Part shown: positions 9,082 to 18,716 of the stretch, one piece after another
Layout: the number at the start of each line of letters is the position of its first letter
How positions within the stretch are numbered: position 1 is the stretch's first letter
Assembly (NCBI RefSeq): GCF_030758775.1
Contig: NZ_CP132384.1
Location: 1,674,001 to 1,738,000 of the forward strand
Source of the DNA: Bifidobacterium asteroides
GTDB taxonomy: Bacteria > Actinomycetota > Actinomycetes > Actinomycetales > Bifidobacteriaceae
Reading direction: 5' to 3'
Length of the DNA: 64,000 nucleotides
Translations under genes and position numbers: made by a program
The notes under the pieces: model-generated
Seen by the model: only the letters and a program-made list of their open reading frames with translations
Database searches by the model: none
Told to the model about the DNA's origin: nothing

Positions 9082-9399
9082 CTACTTGTTGGGCGGCAGG
9101 GCTGCCACACCCTCCGGATCATGATCGTAGGGGCCGACCGCGGCAGCGCCGCCGGCATCCCCCACCTGGGCGAAGAAATCAGTCGCCGCGTCCTTGTACC
9201 AGGTCCACTCCTCGGGCAGGTCGTCCTCGTAGAAGATGGCCTCCACCGGGCAGACCGGCTCGCAGGCGCCGCAGTCCACGCACTCGTTGGGGTTGATGTA
9301 GAGCGAACGGACGCCCTCGTAGATGCAGTCCACCGGGCATTCGTCCACGCAGGCCTTGTCCTTGACGTCCACGCAGGGCTGAGCGATGACGTAGGTCAT
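9082..9399 (-). CDS. fdxA: 7Fe ferredoxin
   Basis: 105-aa FdxA-type ferredoxin. Cys9, Cys17 and Cys21-Pro form the first cluster motif and Cys40-x2-Cys43-x2-Cys46-x3-Cys50-Pro the second, so it should hold one 3Fe-4S and one 4Fe-4S cluster as a low-potential electron carrier. The C-terminal acidic tail with [10 protein letters not shown] is typical of the actinobacterial protein. Good ribosome site AGGAGG. Confidence 0.96.
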   Translation of the reverse strand: MTYVIAQPCVDVKDKACVDECPVDCIYEGVRSLYINPNECVDCGACEPVCPVEAIFYEDDLPEEWTWYKDAATDFFAQVGDAGGAAAVGPYDHDPEGVAALPPNK

Positions 9400-9456
9400 G
9401 GGTTACCTCCTGAGTATGCGAGTATTCACTCTACACTGCAGCGCCGACGCTCCAGG

Positions 9457-10980
9457 TCAGTCCAGACCAGCCTGGGTGGCCTTGGATATCTTCCCGCTGA
9501 GCTGATGACGGCCGAGCAGGGAGTGCCGGTAGGAATAGCCGAAGTAGATGGCCAGTCCTGCAGCCAGCCAGACCACGAATCGGATCCAGGTCAGCACGGT
9601 CAGGTTGAGCATGAGCCAGAGGCAGGCCAGGGCGATCAGAATGGGCACCCAGGGGTTGCCGGGCATCTTGAAGGACCGGGGCAGGTCAGGCCGGCGCTTG
9701 CGCATGATGGGCAGGGAGATGGCCACCAGCAGGAAGGCCGAGAGCGTGCCGATGTTGACCATGTCGGACAAGACGTCTATGGGGAAGCAGGAGGCCACTA
9801 CAGCCACCACAATGCCGCCCAGGATCTGAATGCGGGCCGGCGTGCCATGACGGCCAGTGCGGGACAGGGCACGCGGAAGAAGCCCGTCCCGGCTCATGGC
9901 GAAGACGATGCGGGTCAGCCCCAGCAGGAGCACCATGACCACGGTGGTCAGCCCCACCACGATGCCGAAGGAGATGATCTTGGCGGCCCAGGGAGCACCG
10001 ACCATCTCGAAGCCTGTGGCCAGGGAGGGATTCTTGGCCTTGGCCAGGTCCTTGTAGGAGACCATGCCGGTGGTGACGATGGCGACCAGGATGTACAGGG
10101 TAATGACGATCAGCATGCCCAGGCCGATTCCGCGGGGAATGGTCTTATGGGGCTCCTTGGCCTCCTCGGAGGTGGTGGCGACAATATCGAATCCCACGAA
10201 GGCGAAGAAGACCAGGGCCGCGCCTGAGAGGATGCCGGGGATACCGTAGATAGTGGGCTGCATGCCTGAGACCCACTGCCAGAGGGGCTGGCCCATGATT
10301 CCCGGCACGCTGGCCCCCGGAACGGCAGAAGCCGGCTCAGAAGGCGGGATGAAGGGCCGGTAGTTGTCCAATTTTACGTAGAAGAAGCCCACCACGATGA
10401 CGAAGACCACGATGCCGATCTTGAGGACGGTCAAGGCGCCGTCGAACCGGGCTGAAAGCTTGGTGCCCAGGACCAGAAGGACCGTGAAGAGGGTGACGAC
10501 CACCAGCGGGGCCAGGTCCACATCCAGGCCACCCAGATGGAAGCTGGAGCTGAAGGAGGTGCCGCCCATCAGATGGATGAAGTCGTTCAGGTAGACGCCC
10601 CAGTACTTGGAGATGACCGAGGCGGCCATGAGCATCTCCAGAATCAGGTCCCAGCCGATGATCCAAGCCACCAGTTCGCCCATGGTGTTGTAAGTGAAGG
10701 TGTAGGCCGAACCTGAAACCGGGATCATGGAGGCGAACTCCGCGTAGCACATGACGGCCGCCGCACAGACGATGCCTGCGATGACGAAGGAGATGATGAC
10801 AGCCGGACCCGCATGGAAGGCCGCTGCCTGGGCCCCCACCGAGAAAATGCCCGCGCCCACGGCCACTGCGACGGCCATGATGGCCAGATCCCAGGTGGTC
10901 AGCGTCCGCTTGAGCGACCTGCCTTCCTCCCCGGTCTCTGCCAGGGTCTGTTCAACCGATTTCTTCCTGAATAATTCCAT
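9457..10980 (-). CDS. APC-family amino acid permease
   Basis: 507 aa with about 12-14 predicted membrane helices. N-terminal MAVAVAVGAGIFSVGAQAA is the substrate-binding helix-1 motif of the cationic amino acid transporter (CAT/YfnA) branch. GFDIVATTSEEAKEPHKTIPRGI is the conserved segment after helix 6. It should import amino acids by proton symport; the substrate cannot be told from sequence. Single gene transcribed leftward, 57 nt before fdxA. Confidence 0.92.
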   Translation of the reverse strand: MELFRKKSVEQTLAETGEEGRSLKRTLTTWDLAIMAVAVAVGAGIFSVGAQAAAFHAGPAVIISFVIAGIVCAAAVMCYAEFASMIPVSGSAYTFTYNTMGELVAWIIGWDLILEMLMAASVISKYWGVYLNDFIHLMGGTSFSSSFHLGGLDVDLAPLVVVTLFTVLLVLGTKLSARFDGALTVLKIGIVVFVIVVGFFYVKLDNYRPFIPPSEPASAVPGASVPGIMGQPLWQWVSGMQPTIYGIPGILSGAALVFFAFVGFDIVATTSEEAKEPHKTIPRGIGLGMLIVITLYILVAIVTTGMVSYKDLAKAKNPSLATGFEMVGAPWAAKIISFGIVVGLTTVVMVLLLGLTRIVFAMSRDGLLPRALSRTGRHGTPARIQILGGIVVAVVASCFPIDVLSDMVNIGTLSAFLLVAISLPIMRKRRPDLPRSFKMPGNPWVPILIALACLWLMLNLTVLTWIRFVVWLAAGLAIYFGYSYRHSLLGRHQLSGKISKATQAGLD

Positions 10981-11073
10981 CTTGCTCCCGACTCATGAGT
11001 CCCGCTCCGGCGAGTAATCATAGGATATGGTGCCATACAAAACCGAAATACGCTCAATACGTGAAAGCAGGAG

Positions 11074-12312
11074 CTACCAGGCCAGGTCGATGCCTGGGGT
11101 AACAGGCTCGGGAATCAGATGGATGCCGAAGGTGGAATCCACACCTTTCTGGATGGCACGGGCCAAGGCCACCAAGTCGTCTGAGCGAGCACCTCCGCGG
11201 TTGGTCAAGGCCAGTGTGTGCACATCAGACAGGGCGGCAGCCGACCCCTCTTCCAGGGCGAATCCCCTGTGGAAGCCTGCATGATCGATCAGCCAGGCTG
11301 CTGAGGTCTTGACCAATGCCGAGTCTTCGACAGGATAGCGCGGGGCATCCGCCGGCAGGGCATCCGCGGCCTTGCGACTGATGATCGGATTGGTGAAGAA
11401 ACTCCCGCAGCTATGACGGTCAAGCAGCACCCGCTCGCCCCTGGGGCCGTGAAGGTCATCCTGGACTGCCTCCAGAGCCTCTTCCAGGTCGGAGGTCCGA
11501 CGGCAGGATCCCATCCAATCTGTCAGGTACCGGTAGGGATCCTCCAGCATCCCCTTGCCTGCTCTGATGGTCAGAACCGCCTGACGGATCCGCTCCAGGG
11601 GTAGGGTTGCCCCGACCTCCACACCCAGGGCCCTGGCCAGCTGGGCGGAACCCACCTGAGAGGCGGACCCGTGTCGCAGGACCAGGGTGACCGAAAGGAC
11701 CACGTAGCGCGGCGTGGGGAAGAACCGTGCGTCGGGCACAGCCGGCGCCTGATACATGGTCTGCTTGAGCAGGGAGGTCCTGTATCCGAAATCCATATCC
11801 GAGGCCCGCAGATAGGCAGTGACCTTGTTCTGGCGGTCCCAGACCTCGACCGAGTCGACCAGGCGGCCGACCTCCTGGCCGTAGGCGCCGATGTTCTGGA
11901 CCACCGAGGCCCCGACAGTCCCGGGGATGCCGGATAGGCCCTCTGCCCCGATCAGGTGCATGCGCACGCAGTAGGAGACCAGATCATCCCAATTGGTCCC
12001 AGCCGTTGCGTTGATGTGAACAACAGGAGCACCACCTTCAGGCGGAGCCACCTCGTCGGGCACGCTGATGTCCTGACGGGTGTCACGCACAACCACGCCG
12101 GGAAAATCCTGGTCGGAGGCCAGCAGGTTGGATCCCCCGCCGATCAGGCAAAGGGGCAGCCCCTTGGAATCCGCGTCCTCCACAGCCTCGATCATGCCCA
12201 CACGGCTTTGGGGCTGAACGAAGGCGGCCATGCTCCCGCCCACACCCACAGTGGTGATATCAGCAAAGGTCGGCATGGTGTCTCTGGAGGATACGTCAGA
12301 CATGCAATTCAC
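11074..12312 (-). CDS. murB: UDP-N-acetylenolpyruvoylglucosamine reductase
   Basis: FAD enzyme that reduces the enolpyruvyl group to give UDP-MurNAc, the second committed step of peptidoglycan synthesis. FAD-binding motifs LIGGGSNLLASD and GIPGTVGASVVQNIGAYG and the catalytic-Ser motif SCGSFFTNP are present. Like other actinobacterial MurB it is long (about 400 aa). Starts at ATG 12312 or 12303 are possible; neither has a strong ribosome site. Confidence 0.95.
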   Translation of the reverse strand: MNCMSDVSSRDTMPTFADITTVGVGGSMAAFVQPQSRVGMIEAVEDADSKGLPLCLIGGGSNLLASDQDFPGVVVRDTRQDISVPDEVAPPEGGAPVVHINATAGTNWDDLVSYCVRMHLIGAEGLSGIPGTVGASVVQNIGAYGQEVGRLVDSVEVWDRQNKVTAYLRASDMDFGYRTSLLKQTMYQAPAVPDARFFPTPRYVVLSVTLVLRHGSASQVGSAQLARALGVEVGATLPLERIRQAVLTIRAGKGMLEDPYRYLTDWMGSCRRTSDLEEALEAVQDDLHGPRGERVLLDRHSCGSFFTNPIISRKAADALPADAPRYPVEDSALVKTSAAWLIDHAGFHRGFALEEGSAAALSDVHTLALTNRGGARSDDLVALARAIQKGVDSTFGIHLIPEPVTPGIDLAW

Positions 12313-12694
12313 TGTATCATCGTCCCCTTATGAGGGCCTCTCCCGAGCAGGAGCCATGCCAGACCTGGGATGCCCCCTGTCGCCCTTGGCGATCATCAAT
12401 CGGCCATACTCGGATAGCAAAGCAAGGGCATCAAGGTGACTGCGAAGTCCTGTCTGACCCCCCTATCAGCTTTTCCTATAGCTTTCGCAAGACCCGCGCA
12501 GGGTCAGGGGACGATTAGCGGCGATAGATATTACCTATATGCCAGGTCGTTGACGGGCCTGCTTCCTGGGGGTTTTATGTGACAAGAGCTTTGGGAAGGG
12601 GAATCTCCAAAGCCCTGTTTCCGGACGAAGGGCACCGGAACCACCTGGACGCCTGACCGGGCGTTCATAGGACACATCAGGAAATGAGCATGCA
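12313..12694 (+). promoter_or_regulatory. Divergent intergenic region with a structured leader before the UroD/Liv/MetY cassette
   Basis: No gene is seen. On the plus strand it has a 15-bp near-palindrome at 12524-12538 (ATAGATATTACCTAT, 6 of 7 pairs). Three successive short hairpins follow in about 100 nt before the first gene: GCTTTGG/CCAAAGC near 12589-12615, TTCCGG/CCGGAA near 12623-12645, and GACGCC/GGCGTT with one G-T pair near 12649-12666. They suggest an operator plus an RNA leader. I could not match it to SAM-I, SAM-II, SAM-IV or T-box consensus elements. Confidence 0.35.
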
Positions 12695-13758
12695 ATGACA
12701 GAAGACAGACGAACCCAGTTCCACCAGATAGCCCATGGCCAGACAAGCCGCCCCTGGCTGACCTCCGCCTGGCAGCACCACATCGGGCACGAGTACGGTG
12801 CCGAGAATTTTGCCGCAGCCACCTTGGACTTCGTTCGCAAGTGGGATTGGGACTGGGTCAAGATCAACCCGAGGGCCATCTACTATGCCGAGGTCTGGGA
12901 CGCAGTCTACGACAAGGATCACTATGATTGGCTGATCCCGCGCACCGTCCGCACGGCCATCCAGGAGGCAGGGGACATCGCCCGCATCGACTACCGCGAT
13001 CCTGAAACCAATAAGGTCCTCCAAGAGCAGATCCAGGCTGCAAGAGGCATCCGAGACGGCCTGGAGGACCGAGCAGTCATCGACACTGTCTTCTCCCCAC
13101 TCTCAGTCCTCCTTCAGTTGGCCGATCTCCCCTCTATCCCGAGGGGCAGGGCTCCGCGCAGGAGGATGACAGGGGCCTGAACAGACAGACGCTGATCTTC
13201 AACCAGCCCGAGGCGGCCAAGTCGGCGCTGGACAACATCGCCCGGACCCTTGCCGACTACGCTACCCTGCTGGTCAGCCCCAAGGAGCAAGGCGGGGCCG
13301 GCCTGGACGGCATCTTCTTCGCCGAAACGGGCCTAGCCAGCCATGGCTACTTCAACCAGGCGCAACTGGAGGAATGGGCCAAGCCCTATGACCGGATCGT
13401 GATCCAGGCGGTCAGACAGGCCAATCCGGAAGCCCTGGTCCTGGTGCATACCTGCCGGGAGGATGCGCATCCCGAAGAATTCACCGACCTGAATCCCGAT
13501 TTTCTTCATTGGGATCAGTTCCGCCCAGGCAATCCTGAAATCAGCACCGACTTTCCAGCGGTACCCGTGGGAGGAGCCGACTTCGAACTCTTCAATCCGG
13601 GGAGCGACGTGGATCAGATCCGCCAGGAATTGGATCAGACCATCCGGGCCCGTCAAGGCCGTCCCTTCCTCCTGGCGCCCTCATGCACCATCCCAACGCC
13701 CGCCGACGAGGAGGCCCTGCGCCTTCTGAGCGGAACCCGGGCCCCCGAGCAAGTCTGA
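12695..13758 (+). pseudogene. Uroporphyrinogen-decarboxylase-family (methyltransferase-like) gene, frameshifted
   Basis: The first frame (12695-13180) encodes a UroD-fold N-terminus (WQHHIGHEY, WDWDWVKINPRA). The remainder to 13758 is in the -1 frame (GLDGIFFAETGLASHGYFN, LVLVHTCRED, FLHWDQFRPGNPEI). The break is at a C-run, 13129-13132; one extra C restores a single ~354-aa protein of normal family length. The sequence is closer to the MtaA/CmuA-MetE-like branch of the superfamily than to heme-synthesis HemE. It is the first gene of the Liv/MetY cassette, which suggests a role in handling a methylated or sulfur compound (inference). It could be a real pseudogene, a phase-variable run or a sequencing error. 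Confidence 0.8.
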
Positions 13759-13808
13759 AACCACAAACAACCCACCGACATCAACTGTCAAACTCCAAGG
13801 GAGACATC

Positions 13809-14999
13809 ATGGTCATCACATCAAAGCAGCACCGGCAGCACCGTGGCACCATCAGGGCAATGGTTGCCCTCATGACCGCCATGGCCATGGCCGGAGCGCT
13901 GTCGGCCTGCGGATTGGGAGGCGACCAGGGCTCCTCTGCAGGATCGTCGGATCATGTGACCATCGCTGCCATCTACCCCAAGACCGGTCTCTACGCCGAG
14001 TACGGCAAGATGTTCCAGCAGGGCTTCGACCTGGCCAAGGACCAGGTCAACAAGAAGGGCGGAATACAGGGCAAGCGCCTGAACATCGACTACTACGACA
14101 CCCAATCAGACGCCAAACAGGATGCCGCCGTTGCCCCAAAGATCGCCTCCGATAAATCAGTCATCGCCGTTGTGGGAGACTACTCCTCGCCGGCCTCCTC
14201 AGCCGCATCGCCCATCTTCCAGCAGGCTGGACTGGTCCATTACGGCTTCAACAACTCCTCGCCGACTTTCACGAATTCAGGTGATCATGTATGGACACCT
14301 CAAATATCGCAGAAGACCTACCAGGAAGCCAACGCTGAGGCGGTGTCCAAACGAGCCAAGAAGATCTCCGTCGTCTATATAGAAAACGACTGGGGGAAGG
14401 AATCCTTCCAGTACTTCAAGGAGGCTGCGGAACGGCTCGGGGTGCAGATCGTCTACCAGTCCTCCTATCTGCCAGATTCCACGGACCTGACTCCGATACT
14501 GATCCCGGCCAAGAATGCCGCCCCCGAGGCCGTGGTGGACATCGGTTACGGACCAGATGGGGCGCTGATCGCCAACACCCTGCGGGACAAACTGGACTAT
14601 AAGGGACCCTTCTTCGGCGGTCAGGAGACCAAGGAGTTCCTCTCCCTGACCGGAGCGAACGCCCAAGGGGCCATCATTACCGGTGTCTTTTCGGCGACAG
14701 GCACCAAGGATGCGAAAGCCAAAGCCTTCGTCAAGAGCTTCGAGGACCGGTACCACACTGTTCCGGGCAACTTCGAAATCACTGCCTACCAGGCCATCAA
14801 GGACCTGGCCTACGCGGGCGAGAAGACCAGCCCCACCAGGGAGGGCATCCAGGAGGCCCTAAGCAAGGTCAAGGACTTCCCGCTCTACCAAGGCCAGGGA
14901 GGGACTTTCCGATTCAACACCAAGACCCGCCGGGCGGATACGATCAAGCCCATCCTCCTCCAGGTGGATCAGGGCAAATTCAAACAGATCGAGGAGTGA
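13809..14999 (+). CDS. Liv-type ABC transporter substrate-binding lipoprotein
   Basis: 396 aa. The start ATG at 13809 has GGGAG upstream; an in-frame ATG 126 nt earlier lies inside the preceding gene. A signal peptide ends with the lipobox GALSAC, so the protein is anchored outside the membrane. It is a periplasmic-binding-protein type I fold of the LivJ/LivK group (VTIAAIYPKTGLYAEYGKM, YDTQSDAKQDAAVAPKI). It passes its ligand to the fused permease encoded 10 nt downstream. Ligand unknown; family members bind branched-chain amino acids, amides or urea. Confidence 0.92.
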   Translation: MVITSKQHRQHRGTIRAMVALMTAMAMAGALSACGLGGDQGSSAGSSDHVTIAAIYPKTGLYAEYGKMFQQGFDLAKDQVNKKGGIQGKRLNIDYYDTQSDAKQDAAVAPKIASDKSVIAVVGDYSSPASSAASPIFQQAGLVHYGFNNSSPTFTNSGDHVWTPQISQKTYQEANAEAVSKRAKKISVVYIENDWGKESFQYFKEAAERLGVQIVYQSSYLPDSTDLTPILIPAKNAAPEAVVDIGYGPDGALIANTLRDKLDYKGPFFGGQETKEFLSLTGANAQGAIITGVFSATGTKDAKAKAFVKSFEDRYHTVPGNFEITAYQAIKDLAYAGEKTSPTREGIQEALSKVKDFPLYQGQGGTFRFNTKTRRADTIKPILLQVDQGKFKQIEE

Positions 15000-15008
15000 G
15001 CAGCGATC

Positions 15009-16829
15009 ATGGTCGAGACGCTCTTTTCCGGACTCATCCACGGCGGTGTTTACGCTCTGGCCGCCGTGGGTATGTCCCTGGTCTTCGGAGTGACCAATGT
15101 GGCCAACTTCGCACAAGGGTCGCTGGTGGCGGTCGGGATGATGACGGCCTGGTGGGTAGGCTCCTCCCTAGGCTGGGGACTCGTTCCCACCATCCTGGCC
15201 GTCGTCCTGGTCACGGGCCTGGTCGGCCTGATCACCAACCTCCTGGTCATCACTCCCCTGGAGGGTCGGCAACCGATCGCCGCCCTTCTGGGCACCGTGG
15301 GTCTAGGACAGGTCCTGGATAACGGGATGCAGCTGATCTTTGGCTCTCAGACCAGGCCCTTCCCCCAGCTGTTGCCCACCCACAACCTGCATGCCCTGGG
15401 CATCAGCTTCGGCACCTCCGACCTGGTCATGGGTCTGGTCGCCCTGGCCAGCATGGTTGCGCTCTGGGCCTTCTTGACCTATGGCAGGACCGGACAGGCC
15501 ATCAGGGCCACCTCCCAGGATTCCCAGGCCGCATTGCAGATGGGAGTACCTGTCACCTCCATTCGCACCATAGCCTTCGTTATCGGTTCGGTCCTGGCTG
15601 GTATCGCCGGAATTTTCATCGGCCTGTTCAAGACGAACATCAACCCCATGGACGGCAACGCCATCGGCATGACGGCTTTCGTGGCCGCCGCCATCGGCGG
15701 GCTGGGCTCCATCCCCGGAGCCATCATCGGTGGCCTGGTGCTGGGTTTGGCCGAGGCCGTCGGCGTAGGACTCTTCGGCGATGGTGTACATGACCTAATC
15801 ACCTTCGGCACCCTCCTGCTGGTTCTGATCCTCAAGCCTTCAGGATTCCTGGGCCGCAAGGCAGACATGGGCAAGGAGCCCATGACCGGAACCCTCCCGG
15901 AAGCCGCCAGACCCATCCGTCTGCCACTTTGGGCCAACCTCGGCCTTGCAGCAGCCGCTCTGGCCACCCCCTTCATTTTCTCCGACCATCTGGCCGGCAT
16001 CGGGACCCAGGTTGCCATCTACGCCATCGCCGCAGTGGGCCTGACGCTGATCTCGGGCTCGGCCGGGCAGACCATCCTGGGGTTGGCGGGACCTGTGGCC
16101 GTGGGAGCCTACGCCTCGGCCCTGTTGACCATGCGTCTGCATTGGCCCTTCACCCTCTCCCTGCTGGGCGCGGCCGTCATCGCCGCCCTGGCCGCATCCC
16201 TGCTGACATTCCCGGTATGGAAGCTCAGTGGCCACTATGTGGCTATCGCCACCATAGGGGTGGGAGCAGTCATGGTCGCCATCATCCGCATCTGGGAACC
16301 TCTGACCAGGGGCTCGCTAGGTCTGCAGGGCATTCCGCTACCGACCTTCCTGGGCAAGCCGCTCTACACCCAGCAGATGCAGTACCTGCTGGACCTGATC
16401 GTTCTTCTACTAGTCCTCGCAGTGATCTCTCGGATCAGGTCCTCACACCTGGGTCACGTCTTCGAAGCCATCGGCGAGGACGGACAAGCGGCCTGGTCCC
16501 TGGGGATCAGGACAGGGGCCTACAAGGCACTGGCCTACGCCCTGGCATGCGGTGCTGCGGGTATCGCTGGTGCTCTGCTGGCGCACCAGTACACCTACAT
16601 CGATCCGACCCTCTTCAACCCGACCATGTCGACCCTGATTCTGACCATCATCGTCCTGGGCGGGATGAAGTCCCCGACCGGAGCCGTGATCGGCTCCCTG
16701 ATCCTGGTAGGCGCCCCTGAACTGCTGCGCATCCTGCCCGAGGTGAGAATCATGGCCTACGGACTCGTCCTGATCATCTTCATCATCTGCAGACCACAGG
16801 GTCTGTTCTCAACCAAAAGGAGGGCATGA
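15009..16829 (+). CDS. Fused LivH-LivM-type ABC permease
   Basis: 606 aa, about twice a normal permease. Residues 1-280 are LivH-like (LFSGLIHGGVYALAAVGMSLVFG at the start, ending with a LKPSGFLG motif). Residues 300-606 are LivM-like (AIYAIAAVGLTLISGSAGQ, GHYVAIATIG, ICRPQGLF). Both translocation subunits are thus one polypeptide. It lies between the binding protein and the fused ATPase, overlapping the latter by 4 bases (ATGA). Confidence 0.93.
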   Translation: MVETLFSGLIHGGVYALAAVGMSLVFGVTNVANFAQGSLVAVGMMTAWWVGSSLGWGLVPTILAVVLVTGLVGLITNLLVITPLEGRQPIAALLGTVGLGQVLDNGMQLIFGSQTRPFPQLLPTHNLHALGISFGTSDLVMGLVALASMVALWAFLTYGRTGQAIRATSQDSQAALQMGVPVTSIRTIAFVIGSVLAGIAGIFIGLFKTNINPMDGNAIGMTAFVAAAIGGLGSIPGAIIGGLVLGLAEAVGVGLFGDGVHDLITFGTLLLVLILKPSGFLGRKADMGKEPMTGTLPEAARPIRLPLWANLGLAAAALATPFIFSDHLAGIGTQVAIYAIAAVGLTLISGSAGQTILGLAGPVAVGAYASALLTMRLHWPFTLSLLGAAVIAALAASLLTFPVWKLSGHYVAIATIGVGAVMVAIIRIWEPLTRGSLGLQGIPLPTFLGKPLYTQQMQYLLDLIVLLLVLAVISRIRSSHLGHVFEAIGEDGQAAWSLGIRTGAYKALAYALACGAAGIAGALLAHQYTYIDPTLFNPTMSTLILTIIVLGGMKSPTGAVIGSLILVGAPELLRILPEVRIMAYGLVLIIFIICRPQGLFSTKRRA

Positions 16830-18604
16830 TGACGGGCAGCCGACATAATCCCGAACCTGTACCCGACAATCCCGATCAACCCCTGCTCAGCGTGCGCGAT
16901 CTGAGCAAGAGCTTCCAGGGACTGCAGGCGGTGGCCGACGTCAACATGGATCTGGCATCCGGCCAGGTGATAGGAATTATCGGCCCCAACGGATCAGGAA
17001 AGTCCACGACCATCAACCTGATCTGCGGCTTTCTCAAGCCCGACTCGGGCCAGATCAGCCTTAAGGGACGCACCGTGACCGGCCTGCCCGCTACGGACAT
17101 GGCCGAGCAGGGGGTGTCCCGCACCTTCCAGAACGGCAGGGTCTTTCCGACCATGAGCGTTGAGGAGAATGTGGCCGTAGGATTCCATAGACGCCTGGAA
17201 GCCCGCAGACCCTTTCGCCGCCTGGAGCGGTGGCCCGTCCTGCGATGGATCCCCCTGCTGACGCAGACCTGGCTGACGCTGGTGCCCGGTCCCGCTTGCC
17301 GGAGGGAGGCGGTCGTCGAGCGCAAGGCCGTCCAGTCTGAAATTGACAGATTCAGCGAGCGCCTGGAGGAGCATCGCACCCAGGCCGCCTACACACTCTC
17401 CTACGCCAACCGGCGACGCACCGAGATAGCCAGAGCCCACGTCAGCTCACCCGACATCCTGGTTTTGGACGAGCCCACGGCAGGAATGAACCAGTCGGAG
17501 ACCGCCGAGGTGCTGCAGCAGCTCCTGGAACTCAAGGCCCAGGGGCAGACCATGCTTCTGGTCGAGCACAAGATCGACCTGATCGAAGCACTGTGCGATC
17601 AGGTCATCGCCATGGACGGCGGCAGGATCATTGCCTCCGGACTTCCCAAGCAGGTCAGTGCCGATCCCCGCGTCATCACCGCATACCTGGGCGACCGCAG
17701 ACCCCGCAACGATGCCCCCATGAACGGGCAGGCGGATGTTCTGGCCCGGCAGAACGCCCTGGCTCCGGTCACCGCTGCGGAACCGATTGATGGCCAGGAT
17801 CCCGACAGCACGGGAACCAGGCTGAGAGCCAAGGCTGAGGCCTCTGATGATGAGGGGAAGCCGACAGCCGAGGGGGAACGAACATTGCTCTCCCTGGATG
17901 GCGTCGATGTGAGCTATGGCCCGGTCAAGGCCCTGGACCATGTCAGTCTTCGCATTCCCCAAGGCGGCATCGTCTCGCTTCTGGGTGGAAACGCTTCAGG
18001 CAAGTCCACAACCATGAAGACCATCCTGGGCCTGCTGGCTCCAAAGGAGGGGACCATCCGTTTGGATGGACAGGAAATCACCCACACCCCCACCAAGGAT
18101 CGGGTCCGTTCCGGAATCGCCTCGGTCCCGGAGGCAAGAAGGGTCTTCGCGGCCATGAGCGTGGAGGAGAACCTGCGTATGGGCGCCTACACCCAAAGGG
18201 AGCGCAATCAGATCGAACAGGATCTGGATACCATATATGAGCGCTTCCCCCGCCTGGCCGAACGCCGCGGGCAGCAGGCCGGCACCCTTTCAGGAGGCGA
18301 GCAGCAGATGCTGGCCTTCGGCAGGGCCCTGATGAGCCATCCCCGGCTGATATGCATGGACGAGCCGACCATGGGCCTCTCGCCCAAGCTGGTCGACCAG
18401 GTGCTTGAGCAGATCGCCTCCCTTCGGGACCAGCTGGGCATCTCCATCCTTTTGGTCGAGCAGCAGGCCGAGCTGGCCCTGTCCATCGCCGACTACGGGT
18501 ACGTGCTGCAGAACGGCTTGATCCGTCTGGAGGGGCCTGCCCGACAGCTCTTGAATGATGAACGTGTCCGCCAGGCATACCTGAGCAAGGCAACCTCCCG
18601 ATAG
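16826..18604 (+). CDS. Fused LivG-LivF-type ABC ATPase
   Basis: 592 aa with two complete nucleotide-binding domains. Domain 1 (about 15-290) has Walker A GPNGSGKST, Walker B DILVLDEPTAG and an H-loop VEHKID; its signature is divergent (YTLSYANRRRTEIAR instead of LSGGQ). Domain 2 (about 350-592) has GGNASGKST, signature LSGGEQQM and LICMDEPTMGLS. A ~60-aa polar linker joins them. The divergent first signature is common in LivG proteins. It powers the fused permease. Confidence 0.94.
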   Translation: MMTGSRHNPEPVPDNPDQPLLSVRDLSKSFQGLQAVADVNMDLASGQVIGIIGPNGSGKSTTINLICGFLKPDSGQISLKGRTVTGLPATDMAEQGVSRTFQNGRVFPTMSVEENVAVGFHRRLEARRPFRRLERWPVLRWIPLLTQTWLTLVPGPACRREAVVERKAVQSEIDRFSERLEEHRTQAAYTLSYANRRRTEIARAHVSSPDILVLDEPTAGMNQSETAEVLQQLLELKAQGQTMLLVEHKIDLIEALCDQVIAMDGGRIIASGLPKQVSADPRVITAYLGDRRPRNDAPMNGQADVLARQNALAPVTAAEPIDGQDPDSTGTRLRAKAEASDDEGKPTAEGERTLLSLDGVDVSYGPVKALDHVSLRIPQGGIVSLLGGNASGKSTTMKTILGLLAPKEGTIRLDGQEITHTPTKDRVRSGIASVPEARRVFAAMSVEENLRMGAYTQRERNQIEQDLDTIYERFPRLAERRGQQAGTLSGGEQQMLAFGRALMSHPRLICMDEPTMGLSPKLVDQVLEQIASLRDQLGISILLVEQQAELALSIADYGYVLQNGLIRLEGPARQLLNDERVRQAYLSKATSR

Positions 18605-18623
18605 CGGGCGATAAGGAACACCT

Positions 18624-18674
18624 ATGAGCGGAGCCTTGCCCGAGACCCTGAAAGAAGATTCGATGGTGGGCTAG
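18624..18674 (+). CDS. Possible 16-aa small ORF between the transporter and metY
   Basis: ATG with AAGGAAC 5 nt upstream, 16 codons (MSGALPETLKEDSMVG), then TAG. It fills the 112-nt gap before the PLP enzyme. It could be a leader peptide or chance. Confidence 0.25.
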   Translation: MSGALPETLKEDSMVG

Positions 18675-18716
18675 CGAAGGATTCACGACCGGACATAAGC
18701 AGAGGAAGACACCCGC

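Noticed and set aside
12440-12694. SAM riboswitch or T-box before the Liv/MetY cassette
   Set aside because: None of the known conserved cores (GGCAACC, AGGTGGTACCGCG and similar) can be found, so only an unnamed leader is claimed.
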